A DNA stretch of 64,000 bases from Nipponacmea schrenckii (taxonomy: Eukaryota > Mollusca > Gastropoda > Lottiidae). The DNA is taken from contig JAUJPP010000007.1 in the NCBI GenBank assembly GCA_030562195.1, positions 17,481,769 through 17,545,768 on the forward strand, written 5' to 3'. Below, one piece after another: positions 49,001-60,743 of the stretch; positions within the stretch are counted from its first letter, which is position 1, and each line of letters starts with the position of its first letter. The notes beneath the pieces are model-generated. The model did not search any database. It had not been told where the DNA came from and saw nothing but the letters and a program-made list of their open reading frames with translations. Made by a program: the position numbers and the translations under genes.

Positions 49001-50370
49001 GATGATCCGTAGACAGTTGGAAATTGAGCGAGCGAGTGAGCTAATGCAACATTTCCTCATTGTACCCTGTATGTGTTGCCCGTCTTTATTAGCCAATTAG
49101 ATGCATAAGGGCAGGACCTAAAACTCCATTCATTTTATTTTCAAGACCATGTTCTGCCCTCCCAACATTGCTCTTAAGCCTTAAAGTGTGATATAAGAAA
49201 GTTGAAACAACTCTCCAGGCGAGGATTTGTATATCCAAATTTCAAGATCAACTTGTATTTATTTTCAGCCCAACTCAATTCCATCAAAAGGACTGGATTA
49301 TCGAGAGTTTTGTGTGCTAACACCGACATCCAGACAATTCAACCTAATGCTTTCTGGCAACCTACTCAAAGGTATAGGTTTTGTTAAAACTTGATGTATG
49401 CATACGGTTTGAATTAGTGCTTCTCAACCTTTTTTTATGAGAATCCCCCCTTGGCGAAATGTTTCGTAACTTTTCCCCAATTTTTGGCGGTTCAATGACC
49501 GCGGAGGGCAAGCTCCACAGGCTGGAGGCCACTAAAGGAGGGTCCAGGAAGCGTTCACCTCTCAGGGAAATTTTGAAAATCCTTGCATCTGAGACCATTC
49601 CGGGCAGCCATCTCCTTACATGGATGAGCTTGATCCGCGTCTTGAAACACAATATGAAAGCACAAATACAAGTATATTCGCCTTTTGTCAGTCATTCCCC
49701 AATAAATTCCCCCGACATTTCAATTCACCCCAGGGGGTCAATATAGTCCCCGATTGAGAAGCACTGATTTAAATAGATACCTTAGGACTAGGAGCACATG
49801 ATTTGGGGTTAAAGTCAGGTTATGACCAGTTATCGATCGTGTTTCGGCTTTCTATATTTTCTTCAAAAATTGTGAAAGTAATGTCGTTTTCTTTTTAGCA
49901 AGCCGCTTGAGCCATGTGAAAGTTACCCGGATGTTGATCTAACATTGTGGATAGAAGGTAACGAGGATGGAAACGGTAGGAATTCTGGTGGCGGAATTAA
50001 TGTACCGCAACCTCATTGGTCAATGTGGGGAAAATGGTCAGAATGTAGAAACGGAATTAGAAGGAAAATGCGTGTATGTTTAAACGGAAACACGTGTCAA
50101 GGTCGCGGCAGTTCTACCAAGCAATGCCGTGGAAATGGTAACCAGGGTCAAGGTCAAGGCAACCAAGGTCAAGGTGGGTGGTTAGAGTGGTCAGCATGGA
50201 GTGACTGCTACCAGAATAAACAGTGGAGATGGAGACAATGTTTCGGCGTACCCACATTCTGTGTGGGACCCAGTGCTTCATCTCGAGCTTGTGGCACTTC
50301 TAGGCATATTCCAAAATACTGTCAAGTTCAATTCTTCAGATCTTCTGGAATCTGTGACGGTTTCTTTTAA
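39814..50370 (+). CDS. Secreted animal heme peroxidase with two C-terminal thrombospondin type-1-like repeats
   Basis: Thirteen exons keep frame for 857 residues. A signal peptide covers about residues 1-23. The animal peroxidase domain spans roughly 140-700. It has the distal motif WGQFVDHDIT (Gln231, Asp234, His235), the MREHNRIAGEL segment (395-404) that carries the conserved Arg and heme-linked Glu in mammalian peroxidases, the proximal-His segment AFRFGHSLVN (His483), [15 protein letters not shown] (564-578) and DGDRFWYE-type EGDRFWYE. All expected catalytic residues are present, so an active H2O2-dependent oxidase is likely (inference). The last exon adds WSMWGKWSEC and WLEWSAWSDC repeats (about 741-777 and 795-832, four Cys each) joined by a Gly/Gln/Asn linker. 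It lacks the LRR and Ig domains of peroxidasin. The KR at about 30-31 may be a propeptide cleavage site. Confidence 0.92.
40280..40660. repeat. Degenerate 38-40-bp repeat in peroxidase intron 1
   Basis: Roughly ten diverged copies of ttaacatctaacactgtttc, taggatatcctag. Length varies and the repeats are heavily mutated. Confidence 0.75.
41707..42314. mobile_element. Foldback element (long inverted repeat) in peroxidase intron 1
   Basis: The left arm 41707-41999 and right arm 42093-42314 are inverted complements, starting tccgaaacttgctgactcta and its mirror. The spacer is about 93 bp. The left arm has about 70 extra bases around 41800-41870. Related peptides (LLTLFPA, YLDRYGW, RVIK, HQKL) read from each arm on opposite strands confirm the symmetry. 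Confidence 0.85.
42778..42907 (+). CDS. Peroxidase exon 2
   Basis: Acceptor attttcag, donor GATC|gtaggt; the other donor 4 bases on would include an in-frame stop. Encodes IDTKRTDTTLGMHNM and onward. Confidence 0.7.
43660..43871 (+). CDS. Peroxidase exon 3
   Basis: Donor GATG|gtaagt is strong. The acceptor is uncertain: AG at 43658-43659 fits the phase but has a poor pyrimidine tract. Encodes the domain start with RTADGTCNNLRNSKWGSAF, a typical animal-peroxidase opening. Confidence 0.8.
44265..44444 (+). CDS. Peroxidase exon 4 (distal histidine)
   Basis: Phase 1 at both ends. Encodes LPSARLVSREVHETDR and the distal heme motif MQWGQFVDHDIT. Confidence 0.93.
44914..45001 (+). CDS. Peroxidase exon 5
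   Basis: Acceptor atgtttag, donor CAAG|gtcagt. Encodes the Cys pair ITCCEEDIMSPSARSN. Confidence 0.85.
45380..45489 (+). CDS. Peroxidase exon 6
   Basis: Acceptor cccaatag, donor ACAG|gtttgt. Encodes CFPIDVPPGDRKF and CLNFVRS, the usual segment around the calcium-binding loop. Confidence 0.88.
45619..45990 (-). mobile_element. Full-length SINE, family 1, with 15-bp target-site duplication
   Basis: caatatgatgagcaa occurs at 45604-45618 and 45991-46005, exactly bounding the 372-bp element. On the minus strand it opens ggggagccgcggtggctcag (A box) with B box GGTTCAATCCC, and ends in atgaaatgaaatg repeats. Lies in peroxidase intron 6, antisense to the gene. Confidence 0.93.
46191..46292 (+). CDS. 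Peroxidase exon 7
   Basis: Acceptor ggctttcag, donor GGAG|gtaatg. Encodes EQLNQITAYLDGSMIYGSS, a hallmark of the domain. Confidence 0.92.
46712..46804 (+). CDS. Peroxidase exon 8
   Basis: Acceptor atatttcag, donor GCAG|gtagga. Encodes GRLKVSDHDLLPED and two Cys (CVKTRERDFC). Confidence 0.88.
47005..47463 (+). CDS. Peroxidase exon 9 (catalytic core)
   Basis: Largest core exon, phase 1 at both ends. Encodes LHTVWMREHNRIAGEL, GALIQHITFTEWLPIIL and the proximal-His segment FRFGHSLVN. Confidence 0.94.
47854..48100 (+). CDS. Peroxidase exon 10
   Basis: Acceptor atattgtag, donor TACCG|gtaata. Encodes [20 protein letters not shown], among the most conserved strings in the family. Confidence 0.94.
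48500..48666 (+). CDS. Peroxidase exon 11
   Basis: Acceptor attccatag, donor GAAG|gtaagt. Encodes DVDVFPGGLSEINIPGG and REGDRFWYERPG. Confidence 0.93.
48787..49142 (+). mobile_element. SINE, family 1, in peroxidase intron 11
   Basis: Head gggagcttcagtggctcggt, B box GGTTCAATCCT, body shared with the 45619 copy (tatggaaaaagcgtctagtc), tail cattcattttattttc. More diverged than the 45619 copy. Confidence 0.88.
49269..49371 (+). CDS. Peroxidase exon 12
   Basis: Acceptor tattttcag, donor AAAG|gtatag. Encodes QLNSIKRTGLSRVLCANTD, the end of the peroxidase domain. Confidence 0.92.
49899..50370 (+). CDS. Peroxidase exon 13 (thrombospondin repeats)
   Basis: Acceptor tctttttag, 156 codons then TAA. 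It closes the domain with CESYPDVDLTLW, then carries the two Trp/Cys thrombospondin-like repeats and a short tail with two further Cys. Both repeats and the linker sit in one exon. Confidence 0.92.
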
Positions 50371-50377
50371 TCATTGT

Positions 50378-50383
50378 AATAAA
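50378..50383 (+). promoter_or_regulatory. Polyadenylation signal, peroxidase
   Basis: AATAAA begins 8 bases after the stop codon, so the 3' UTR would be very short. A second AATAAA near 50700 is an alternative. Confidence 0.4.
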
Positions 50384-51066
50384 CAGTTTAATTGGGTGTA
50401 TGTTATATTATTTCTTTATAATAGTGGAGGGGGGGGGGAGCAAATGGTTCATGTTCTGTCAGATACGATATAGTAATTTAAGATGTATTTCCATAACTAG
50501 TATATAAAGGGAAAAGGGTAAAAGTTTTGACAATATCTCTTAACATCGCGATCAGATCCTGGGTTCTCACACATGGTTATGGTCGAAGTCCAGAAGCATT
50601 GGAAAATGAGGCCATACATCAGTCCTTCTTGACAAACGAATACTCCTTACGTTGACATAACACGTTTTGTTTCGTATGTCCTTCTCGAAAGTGTTGAAAG
50701 AATAAAACCGAGAACGAGTGGAACCCTTTAGAGAAACGTGGTGCCATTATGCAACACGGTTAACCGTATCATCATGGAGTGTTGGCATTTATTTACCTAA
50801 ATCCTATACCAGAAAATGTACGTATTTAAATATCCATTCTGAGCTTTCTGATTCGACATATAGATTGACATGCACCGTCCTGTCTATAAAATTCCATATA
50901 TACCACACCGTTCTGTAGATAATCCCGCTGTACAAGTCCCCCATGTTAGCAATCAATCAAGAAAGTTTGGAAAGGAAAGGAGTAGAAGATAATGATATTA
51001 CACTTTATTTTATTCTCTCTCAATAACTGAGTAAATACTGGTTAATAGTGTCTCCAGTCTGTCAAA

Positions 51067-51227
51067 ATGAGTTCACTTCAGGCGCTATTAAATGAACAAA
51101 CAATGGATTTATTAGATAATGGATTATCGTGGAATCCTAACACGAGACTGACATTTGACACAGCAGACGATCCATCAACTTCCGGTCAAGAAAGTAGCTG
51201 TGTTAAAGACGAAGATTCGAATATCAG
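51067..51227 (+). CDS. First coding exon (form a) of an unidentified gene continuing right
   Basis: The ATG opens 53 codons plus 2 bases, ending AATATCAG|gtaagt (phase 2). The peptide begins MSSLQALLNEQTMDLLDNGL and is then acidic and Ser/Thr-rich, with no signal peptide. It starts about 700 bp past the peroxidase stop. No matching downstream exon was found before 60712 or to the end of the window. Product unknown. Confidence 0.5.
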
Positions 51228-54200
51228 GTAAGTGATTGGTTTCATATTGTGAGGACTGGACACCCTCTTGCAACCCTACACAATACACACACAAATACAC
51301 TCATTGAAAACATCCGATATACGTTTATAACACATGGTTTATAATTTATATGTACAGCAAAAAAATTTAAATTTGATGATGGACACTCATAGCATCACTT
51401 TTTTTTTATAGTTAAAAACAGAGTTTTTCATGACATTGTGTCATGAACCATGATAAACATAGATACGATAAAATTTCCAGAAAAAATTCTAATTTATTGG
51501 GTCTCTTAATGGGTATAAGATGTACCTTAGCAAGCAGTCTTGTATTAAAAGTATGTAGTAGTCAACATATTTACTGTCCGAGCTAACGTATCTCTCGTTT
51601 GACGACCAGTGCGTTATGCAAATAAACGCAATATACTGGCGCCCGGTGGAAATGACGATAATCTAAATTTAACTGCCGGTATTAAATGCTTCATGCTATA
51701 ATTACTCATATGGATTCATTCTGTCGTTTTAAAACATGGCATTGTGTCGACTCAGCTAGTTGCAGACTATAGGGATAATCATTCACATGATATTGCTTCA
51801 GTAATTTGATATTTCCCTCTATCACCTATAATGTGTCATAATACAAATAAAAAACATGAATATTTCACAATATTGATTAAAACTGGTTATTTCAGAATTT
51901 AATCAAGGCAAAAACTAAAAAAGGTTTTTATGCGAACATCTTCAACAAATTGTTTGTAACCGAAACTTTAATTATCTGCCAAACACTAGAAGTGATAGAT
52001 ACAAAAAAGCGTTGCTTGGAATGATCTAAAACATTCTAATCTTATTACTTTTATTTTAATCAAGCAGATTATAATACAAATGTAAAGAATATAAGATACA
52101 TTTTGACAATGGTACTAAACTAGGGCAACGTCTTGTTGTTTTGTTACTGCATTGTTCAGACAACTTTCAGAGGATATGATCAAATACATAGAAGAAAGGT
52201 TATAATAAAAAAATCACTGGCCTTATTCAAATGACCATGATATCTGTTCAATGTGACATCCAGGTTTTTAAATTAATACCAGTCAAAGTTCATCAAGGTA
52301 TTTGATTCGTATATGAAAACGATTTTAATCCATGAACTGATCCTAAGGGTGTTGATTATTGGGAAGAATAAGCAACGCCGTGACAATGTACTGTAAATTA
52401 TATATTATCATCAGTTAGCTGTTTGGTATATGAACAGGATGGTGTGAAATAAAGATACAAAAAGGAATACTATCTCTTAGAATGGATATAGAATTTAAAG
52501 TCTCAATTTTGGGTGATTAAGAGTATATACTTACCAGGTGCCATGACTAAATAAAGTTTGTATTACTCATATTAATTAAACTGAGATATTGTAAAACAGG
52601 TTGGCCCAACGTGAATTACATGGTTGATAGCTGAAGGCTTGACCAAGGTGTCTTGGTAATCAGCTCGAAAAGCTCCCGAAGTATAGAGCATGTTTCTGAT
52701 TATGACAATATATTCTGAATTATCTATAGTGGATATCTACAGGCGGGTCCAGTGTGTATTGACGATATCCACAGGCCGATCCAGTGTGTATTGATAATGT
52801 AATAAACTGGGATATCAACTTACTTACATATATGATTATTGAAAACCTCTGGAGGCCACCAATTAGTAGACTTGAATAGAATAATATTACCATGTTGTTA
52901 CTCTTAACTGTTCAACCATCTACATATAGACAACGAATTAAAATTATTTCCGGTTTATAATATCTACTACCAACTTTTTGACAGTGTAGACTATCACATG
53001 TGCGCAATGGAATGGAGTTACATATTTGAATAACGCATATTTTATCTGCGACTCATTGATTTGGGTTTGATAGCAAGTATATAAATAAATTGATGCTTGT
53101 GTTTTGTGTTGTTCATAAGCTCAAAATATAGACTGACAATAGCAAGAATTTATTATTGAAAACATGTCAAGGGGGATAATTTTCTCACCTTTTGGATGTC
53201 TTTAAACTACGATTCAAAAAAGACCTTCCACATGCACAGAAATCCTGATAAACCTATAAAAGAAAAAACCATCTGCATGAAGTCAATCAGTTTACTGTCT
53301 GTCTAAAAAGTTTGTTCAGGTTTTGATGAACAGGGCCATTATTCTCGAAAACTTTAAATAAGATGATTTTAGCGTTCTAGACATCTGATTGTTCAATTCC
53401 TTAAACCAGTTTTATATTTAATTTGTTTTATATCCAATTATAGTATGTGGAGGACATTTAGAATAGGGTAAATATAACAAGGAAAACAATGCAATGTGTT
53501 ATACCATAATACATTCCCTTGTCTTCCTTGTTACATCCAGTTATATTACTGTATTTTTTAATATCTGCACCTGCTGTCTCGAACACTGCTTTCTGTGAAA
53601 TGAATAACTTTCGTAGACCAGGCAATGATAATAGAAATCCAAAACCCTTTTCTTCAAGACCGCAGCTTATGTTTCCGTTTATTGTATACAGTCAGTACTA
53701 AATGGCTCTGAGAGAGTATTAGATACAACATTGAATTGGATTGTGAAGATGTTTTATAGATAATTAGGTTACAATCCTGTATGACGAGGATGATAATCAG
53801 GTTATTGTCCAGTTAGTGGTCAATGGTGTCTTATTGATCAAATATCACACTATGTTAATCTTAAATAACATGAATGGCGTAAGCAAAGGGTCATGTCTGA
53901 AAAGTTCCAAATCGACCCATCCTGCAAAGCGCCAATCTATTACGGTCTTGCTTACAGTAACAATTATAGTAAATTTAGCTATTTAACGGACCGAAGTCAG
54001 CGAGTTTTGTTGTCATTTTCATAAACGTGTATAATTCTCTGCTGGAACATGAATCTACTGGCTCAACTTGTTGTATATTCCCTGGGCCTGGTGAATTTAA
54101 GTTTATTCGCAGAAAAACAGAATAAGTATTGAAAGTGCGGAGTTTGTTTTCCTCTAGAATCTTGTTTTTGAAGAACGGATATGAGATAACCACGAAATAT

Positions 54201-57200
54201 GACATAATTAGAACTAATGGTTTTAAATTACATTGATAAACAGTATTCCATTTGTCATGAATCATATCATAGTGTTATCCATAGTTTTTACTCGTGGGTC
54301 AGTGCCTCTTTAGGAAAATATCTTCTATAGCACGTCATTTCAATATTTAAATACATATTACGGGTTATTCCATCATTCTCGCAACTCAACATTTACTTTT
54401 TTTTATCAATCCCATAGATTTAAAGAAATCACGTGAAATCCACTCTGACAGTTGTTGATGTTGAGTAGCTTTCTAAGATTGATCTTTGACCTCCCACCTT
54501 TCACCTTAAGAGAGTCAATTAACCTTATAAATCGATAAGTCAAGGAATAAAGATAATGATTAGTTTGACATGAGTTATTGCCCTTGACTGGGTATAGATA
54601 TCTATCAGTTGTGACAGGTTCCAGGGTGTTTACGGTAAATTAGTTTATGGAATTGATTCGTTTCGGATAATAAATAGGTTGCGTACAGTTGATGAAATCA
54701 GGGTAAATAAGACAAGTAACTATATTTCTGATTGATTTGACAGGAATGGTGATCCGTTTTGTCCTCTTTCGTTAGTCAAGAAGCCACCCTCTATCCACAT
54801 TCGCTTATTACCAAACCGAAACCGTGTTGTCCAATATTATATGTCTTATCACTTTGATTAATAAAGTCATAGATTATCTTTTTATTTATTTTATCGATAG
54901 ACCAGCTCACGACAGATTCTCCCAAATCTAATATATTAAGACAGAAATTCGGGTAGAACGGAAGTGGACTTTATCAACAGGGCTGTTAAGTCTTGGTCAA
55001 AAGTAGCATTTCTTCTGTGCACCCTTGTGAACTTCACAAAAGCACTCGTGTCAGCATTTATACAACTGCCTTCTACGAGCACCAAGAGTTGGTAAATGGC
55101 GCTTTAGCCACTTACGTAATATCTTATAATGTAGACATTTTAGACAAAACCAATTTGATCATTTATGATTTATGATTCTCAATTCGGCTTTTTATCAGTT
55201 TGTCTTATTACCGGTATGAAAAGAGTTTATTGAACATTTGGAACTTCTCCATACGATTGAGTGTTTTTACCCATCATATCAAAGAGCGTTCCTATCTAGC
55301 ATGTTTGCTGTGGAATATCTCTCTATAAATAAAGTATAAACTATAGGAGTGGGATGAGAAAACTACACCGAAAGGGCCATCCTGTATATTCAGTCCTATT
55401 GTAAAAATGGTACATTGTGAAATTACAAAATCAACATCGTTTAACATGTTATAACCCTTAAAAATATACTTTTTTGTGTACACTGTAGCAACGAGTAGAG
55501 TCAAACTTTAACCACAGCCCACTCGTTTTAATTTCTACATACCGAAACTCGTATTCGGGATACGATGGTTATTCGAATGTGAGTATGAGATGAATCGCTG
55601 TATGGACAATAGGGAAGAATAGAAAATCCAAGCACCTTTTACTTTGTAGGACATATCGGGTGGACGTGCACGAATAATTGTTGAGAAGCTCAAATTCAAT
55701 GAAACTTTTTGTTAGTTATATTATTATAATAGTGTTACGTATGTCAATGTGATAATTTGATAATATAATACACCAGTAACTAGTAAACTAGCGACGGTTA
55801 CTGATTGTCACTATTCGGATAACATTATATCATTCTCTACTATCCGGTGATATCCCAATAACTATTTACGATAACAATATTCACTACTGCTTACAACCAT
55901 CAATATGTCATTGAAACCATACTATTTCGCATGCTTTTTTATGCTAATAACCGACGAAAACCATCACAAATAAGGAATCAAGCAGGGTTATGATAGTAAA
56001 CAATTAGGTCTAATAGCCATCGCGAATCCGGTGAAATTCTTCACAATTCATAAAAGTTGATCTGGTTTTAAGAATGTAAAGCCAAAGGCACGCTCCAGTC
56101 TTTGCACCCGATTGAGTCTAAAAGAGATGAAAGGTGTGATTTTACAAGACATTTTATCGTCTGTTTGAAATCATGATCGTCTGCTGCTCTCGTAAATCGA
56201 TAGAACAAATAGACAAAAAACGCGGGAAACTAGCAGAAATATCATTTTAATTCTGCTTTTAAGCTGATGTAAAGAAGAAAGAAAGTTTAGATGTGATGAA
56301 ATGGAGTAAGAACTTGGATAGCAGATAGCTATTACATTATTACGCCTTAAAACATGGAGAGAATATCGAGTTTTTCTGTCGAGAAAATGAATTTTATATT
56401 CAATCTGAATACAAAGTATCGTCTTACTATATCCGGTCAGAAACTGAACAACGAAATACTTTAAGTTTTTATTTATCCTCTCTAGCTCTAATTCAATTTA
56501 TTTGGGCTACAAATGCAAGACTTGAAAACCTTACTTCGAAATGCATATATATATTCCTTTTTTAACACCACGTATCATCGGATACCTAAAAGACAACCCC
56601 TTTATGGGTAAATAATCATTGTGTTTGTAACTTCTTTAAGGACAATAACGTCTGAAGAAATGAGAATCTGAGGCTAGTCTTATCCGAGCAAGTAAAAACT
56701 TTTTTGAACATTTTAGAGAATCGGAATATCGGACTCAAAATAGTACATTTAGTCTTAGAACATCTTTGCCTTGATAAAAAATAACGACATAAGCATGTGA
56801 TATGTCTTTAATTTCAGTTTTCAGCAAACGTTTGGAAACTTTTTTGGATGTAATGTTTTAGAGAGAGACGTATATTTTTATCAACATAAAGCCATTCTTT
56901 TAGTGACAGTTTTATTTACAAAAAAAAAAAAAACAAAAACATTTTTCTTTCCTCAGATAAAAAACATTATGTACAGATTAGACAGACAACTAGACGTTCG
57001 AGACTATTTTAATAAAGAGGTAATGGACGTCCAGTCTCGACAGACAAACAACTTAGAGATATTGAACTGAGTTCTAACATGTTTTCTAAATAATATGAAT
57101 TGATAGAAATTTGATGACCTAAAGTGGATTAGAATTGGCCTAAAGGAATATTGGTTTAATATGTCTTTAGTCCCGAAGAAAAGCGAGTAATTTATTTATT

Positions 57201-57590
57201 TAATATATCGGTATAGCCGAACTGGGTAGGGATCTTGTATATATGTAGGACAATTCTTTCTAAAACAGCAACTGGACACAATTTTATGGAAAACAATTAC
57301 TTTATTAAATAACTAGCGACGATGATGTTCTCGACTTTATCAAGCAAATAAGGAAATTCTTTCTGAAATGACCATGTACAAAGGGAAACGCCAAACGCTG
57401 GCTAAATTAAATTGGACATCTACTTAATGCTAATATTCTTGTGTCCGTACGCCAATATTAACGGAATCTTTTTTCTGAGACACTCTAAACGGAGTCGGAT
57501 ATAGTGGAATTGAATTGTTAATTTTTTAATATTTGAAAATAATCGTCAGCCAACTGTGGGAATAATACCTATGTTCCATGGCGTGGTGGG
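51228..57590. other. Presumed intron, no further gene seen
   Basis: No splice-bounded coding exon could be confirmed. Includes a tandem pair of about 33 bp at 52733-52800 (caggcgggtccagtgtgtat and a near copy). Confidence 0.4.
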
Positions 57591-57599
57591 TAATCTGCT

Positions 57600-57700
57600 G
57601 GGGTTATTCCTTTTTTCGATTTCCAACTGTAACACAAGGGGCTAGGGTTCTAGTATTTTTAACCATAACTTTCTCCATTATCAATCTACCGACATTATGA
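57600..57700 (-). mobile_element. Highly decayed SINE fragment, family 1
   Basis: ttttttcgatttccaactgt, aacacaaggggct and actttctccat follow the order of the 45619 copy with gaps. Confidence 0.5.
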
Positions 57701-58129
57701 AACATTCCGTGGAAGCAATCATTGTAACATAAAGTAAATTGCACACAGGAAATCTGTGAAAACTAACGACTGATCAGTTTTCTTGCTTATATTCAATAGA
57801 AAAACTCTCAACACAGTTAAAATAAATGGCATTAAGTTTGTATTGAGCTGTAATTGAATGAAGATGGGTGATTGAGGGTTGATGGGAAATGTTTTAAAAG
57901 AATTATACAGAGTTTTTGTTGGTAGCAGTCACTTGCTGTCTACTGATCAATATAGGGAATAAAAGAGACTTAGAAAGAAACAGATTTGAAATGTTTCTAG
58001 ATGTGATAATTTATAACATTCAATCTAACCTCTCATTACGTAACTAGCCGGATTGTCTGATATTTTCGAATATCTTTTATGCGTTTTAATACTTTTAGTA
58101 TGCCTATTCTAGGACTGGAGGATGTGGAC

Positions 58130-58345
58130 TAAATTCTGCCAATGTCACATGGATGGTATGCAACGAAAGTAACATGGAAAATGCGTCTATTCGGAGGAAA
58201 TTAAATAAATGTAATAGTTTTACTTTCAGCGTTTTCGATATTCGATTTTGGAGGATCCTTAACATTCTCAGCCTATAGCACAAAGGCCTCGGTTTCTTGT
58301 ACCATTCAGACGACTAGACGCACAGGTCAACGCCGGAGAAGCCTT
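58130..58345. mobile_element. Decayed SINE fragments, family 1, two orientations
   Basis: 58150-58200 resembles the plus body (acatggaaaatgcgtct). 58250-58340 resembles the minus body (cagcctatagcacaaaggcc, gacgactagacgc). The opposed halves suggest nested insertion or an inversion. Confidence 0.55.
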
Positions 58346-58349
58346 GTGG

Positions 58350-60711
58350 GAGCCCATTCCCCAAACCTAAAACCCTAGCAGAAACGACAATGTTCTAGGA
58401 GTCTCTCAACGCAAGAACCTATAAGAAATATATTTGGCAACTAGACAATACTGTAATAATAAACTAGAGCTAGCTATATACTTGATAATTGCTTTAATTA
58501 TATTATGTGGTATTCCCTGATGAAAGTTTTCAAAGTTTAGTGGTAAGTTCAGATGTAATAAAATTAGTCTTAAATTCTGAATATTTACAATTTATCCAAT
58601 TATAAAATAAACCCACGACGATAAGCATACGCCACGAGAGAACTTCGGTATTCCACCACCGACCTCCAAATATATAGCATAATCATAAAAAAATTGTTGG
58701 CAAAATGTTACTCCACTTCTGAGTTACCAACTCAGCACTCGTTGTTTATTTCCGACCTTGAAATATAATGTTTAAGAAATATTCAACCTCTTTTAGGTAC
58801 GCTGTGGTTTCCATATCACCAACTGATTTGCGCCTATGTCGTACGGAAAGTGAAACTGTCCCAGTTTGAATCAGATAAGGCCATAGTAATGATTAAAATG
58901 GAAACCGTACTGGACTCAAAGTCGCAGAGAAACAAATGAAGAAGAACATTTAACTTCTAGGTAAACACTTAACAGTGCGTGCATGTTACTGAAGGGCAAC
59001 AATTCCCTCACCTTTGGTAAAACACCAAACGTATGATTTTGTATCACAGAAAGGATACTTTCTCTACGCTGATTGTAAAATTGTATTCTCCTTGCCTCTG
59101 GAACTACTGTGGTAACGTCAAGACTGGGTTGTTGATCAGTGAATGATCTACATTGTTACTACTTATAATATTGTTATTCGAGACTAATCACTGAATCATA
59201 TTATTAAGCAAACTGTCCATCGGGGCATTATCACTAGAGATATTATCTTTTAATTAGTAAATAACGAAATTCCCACGACTAAGGAATTGCTTATTATATC
59301 ACAGTTTCTCCTCTCCCCCGGGATTATCGTAGTCTGACCGCCCGTGGGATTAAGGCATTGTTGATGTTGATTAAATACGAATTAATTCTACCGGACAGTT
59401 GACTTTATATAATGACCAGACAGTAGTGGTCTGAGTTATTCAATTCACATTTAAATTCTTATTTTAATGGAAGTATTCCGGATACTCAACTGTTAGTCAA
59501 TGGTGATTCTTGAATCATAGAAACCTTATATTAATAAGTGAGCATTTCGGATACCTAAACATTCGACACTGCTTACTTTTTTAGGTAAGGATATTTCATA
59601 CCAAAAAGTACACTTGAGAACCTGAAGCGATTAGCATTTTTAATTATTATCATAGATTAATTGAGAACGAGATTTAAAAATGATTTGTAGGAAACCTAAT
59701 TTGATGAACTATTATTTCGGTTTCGGAAAACAGAGATAATGTTGCTCCATACAACTGAAGAGAGTTAATTTTGGACTAGGATCGTGATCGTGAACATCTA
59801 CAGATAAAAAGACGTGTACGTACTTGTAGCAACATTTTGGAACGAAATACATTCATCTCAGTAGGTTTTTTTTCATACATGTATAGTTCTGATAGAAAGA
59901 AAAGCTCTTTTTTTGTCACGCTGGCATCTTTAAAGCAATTAAGAAGGTAACGGAGAATTCTCATTTTAATAAACAAAAGTAGAAAAAATGTCACATCAGG
60001 CTACAAAGCTTCAATTTCTTCATCGCCGGCAATCTTTTACTGTAATTCAATAAGATGCATTACGCTGTTGATTTTAGCGGAAACTTTACGATCAGTTTTA
60101 AACAGAAGTGATCAAAATCAATGAAGTAAAATTCAAGAACTTGCAATTTGTGTCTCCTTCATTTTTACGTGAAAGTTCAAATATTCTTTCTCCAATATGA
60201 CAGTTCCTAGTTATAGTTACACTGTCTGAGAGCGAAAGTCTGAATTTTTTCTATTATTTGAATTTGAAATTCAATATGTGAATTCTAATTTTATTTGTAG
60301 CCTGAATTTAGAATTCATTTGAATTTGAAATTGTATATTAATCTCAGAAAAATCATGTAAACTAGCTTATTGTTTGATTTGGAAGAACTTGCCGAAGAGA
60401 AGTCATAAAAGTGTTGGATTTCAGCTGGTACCTTATATGATATGAAGATTTGAAAAAATATAAGGCTTATCCTGTAATTTTGTTTTATGAGTGAATTTCT
60501 AACCACCATAATGTACATGATTGACAGAGAAAATTATTCCATCGTGTGATAAAAAAGTAAACGCTTTTGAATGGAAAGTAAAGTTTTCCCAGTCATCAGT
60601 TAGCAGAGTGTTTTGTAAAGAAAGTAGACAGTTATAACCAGTGGAAATTAAAACTGTTAAAATAGACAATTAGAGATCTATCTAGGGAAATTAGACTATA
60701 ACACATGGAAT
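58350..60711. other. No gene seen
   Basis: AT-rich sequence without supported exons. It would hold the promoter for the exon at 60712 if that is real. Confidence 0.35.
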
Positions 60712-60743
60712 ATGGATGAGACGGCCGATCTTTTACCATCAGA
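60712..60743 (+). CDS. Possible alternative first coding exon (form b), same gene
   Basis: ATG then 10 codons plus 2 bases (MDETADLLPS), ending TCAGA|gtaagt. The phase (2) matches the exon at 51067-51227, so both could splice to the same downstream exon beyond the window. A 4-codon upstream frame at 60705 (ATG GAA TAT GGA TGA) overlaps the start. Could be chance. Confidence 0.35.
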
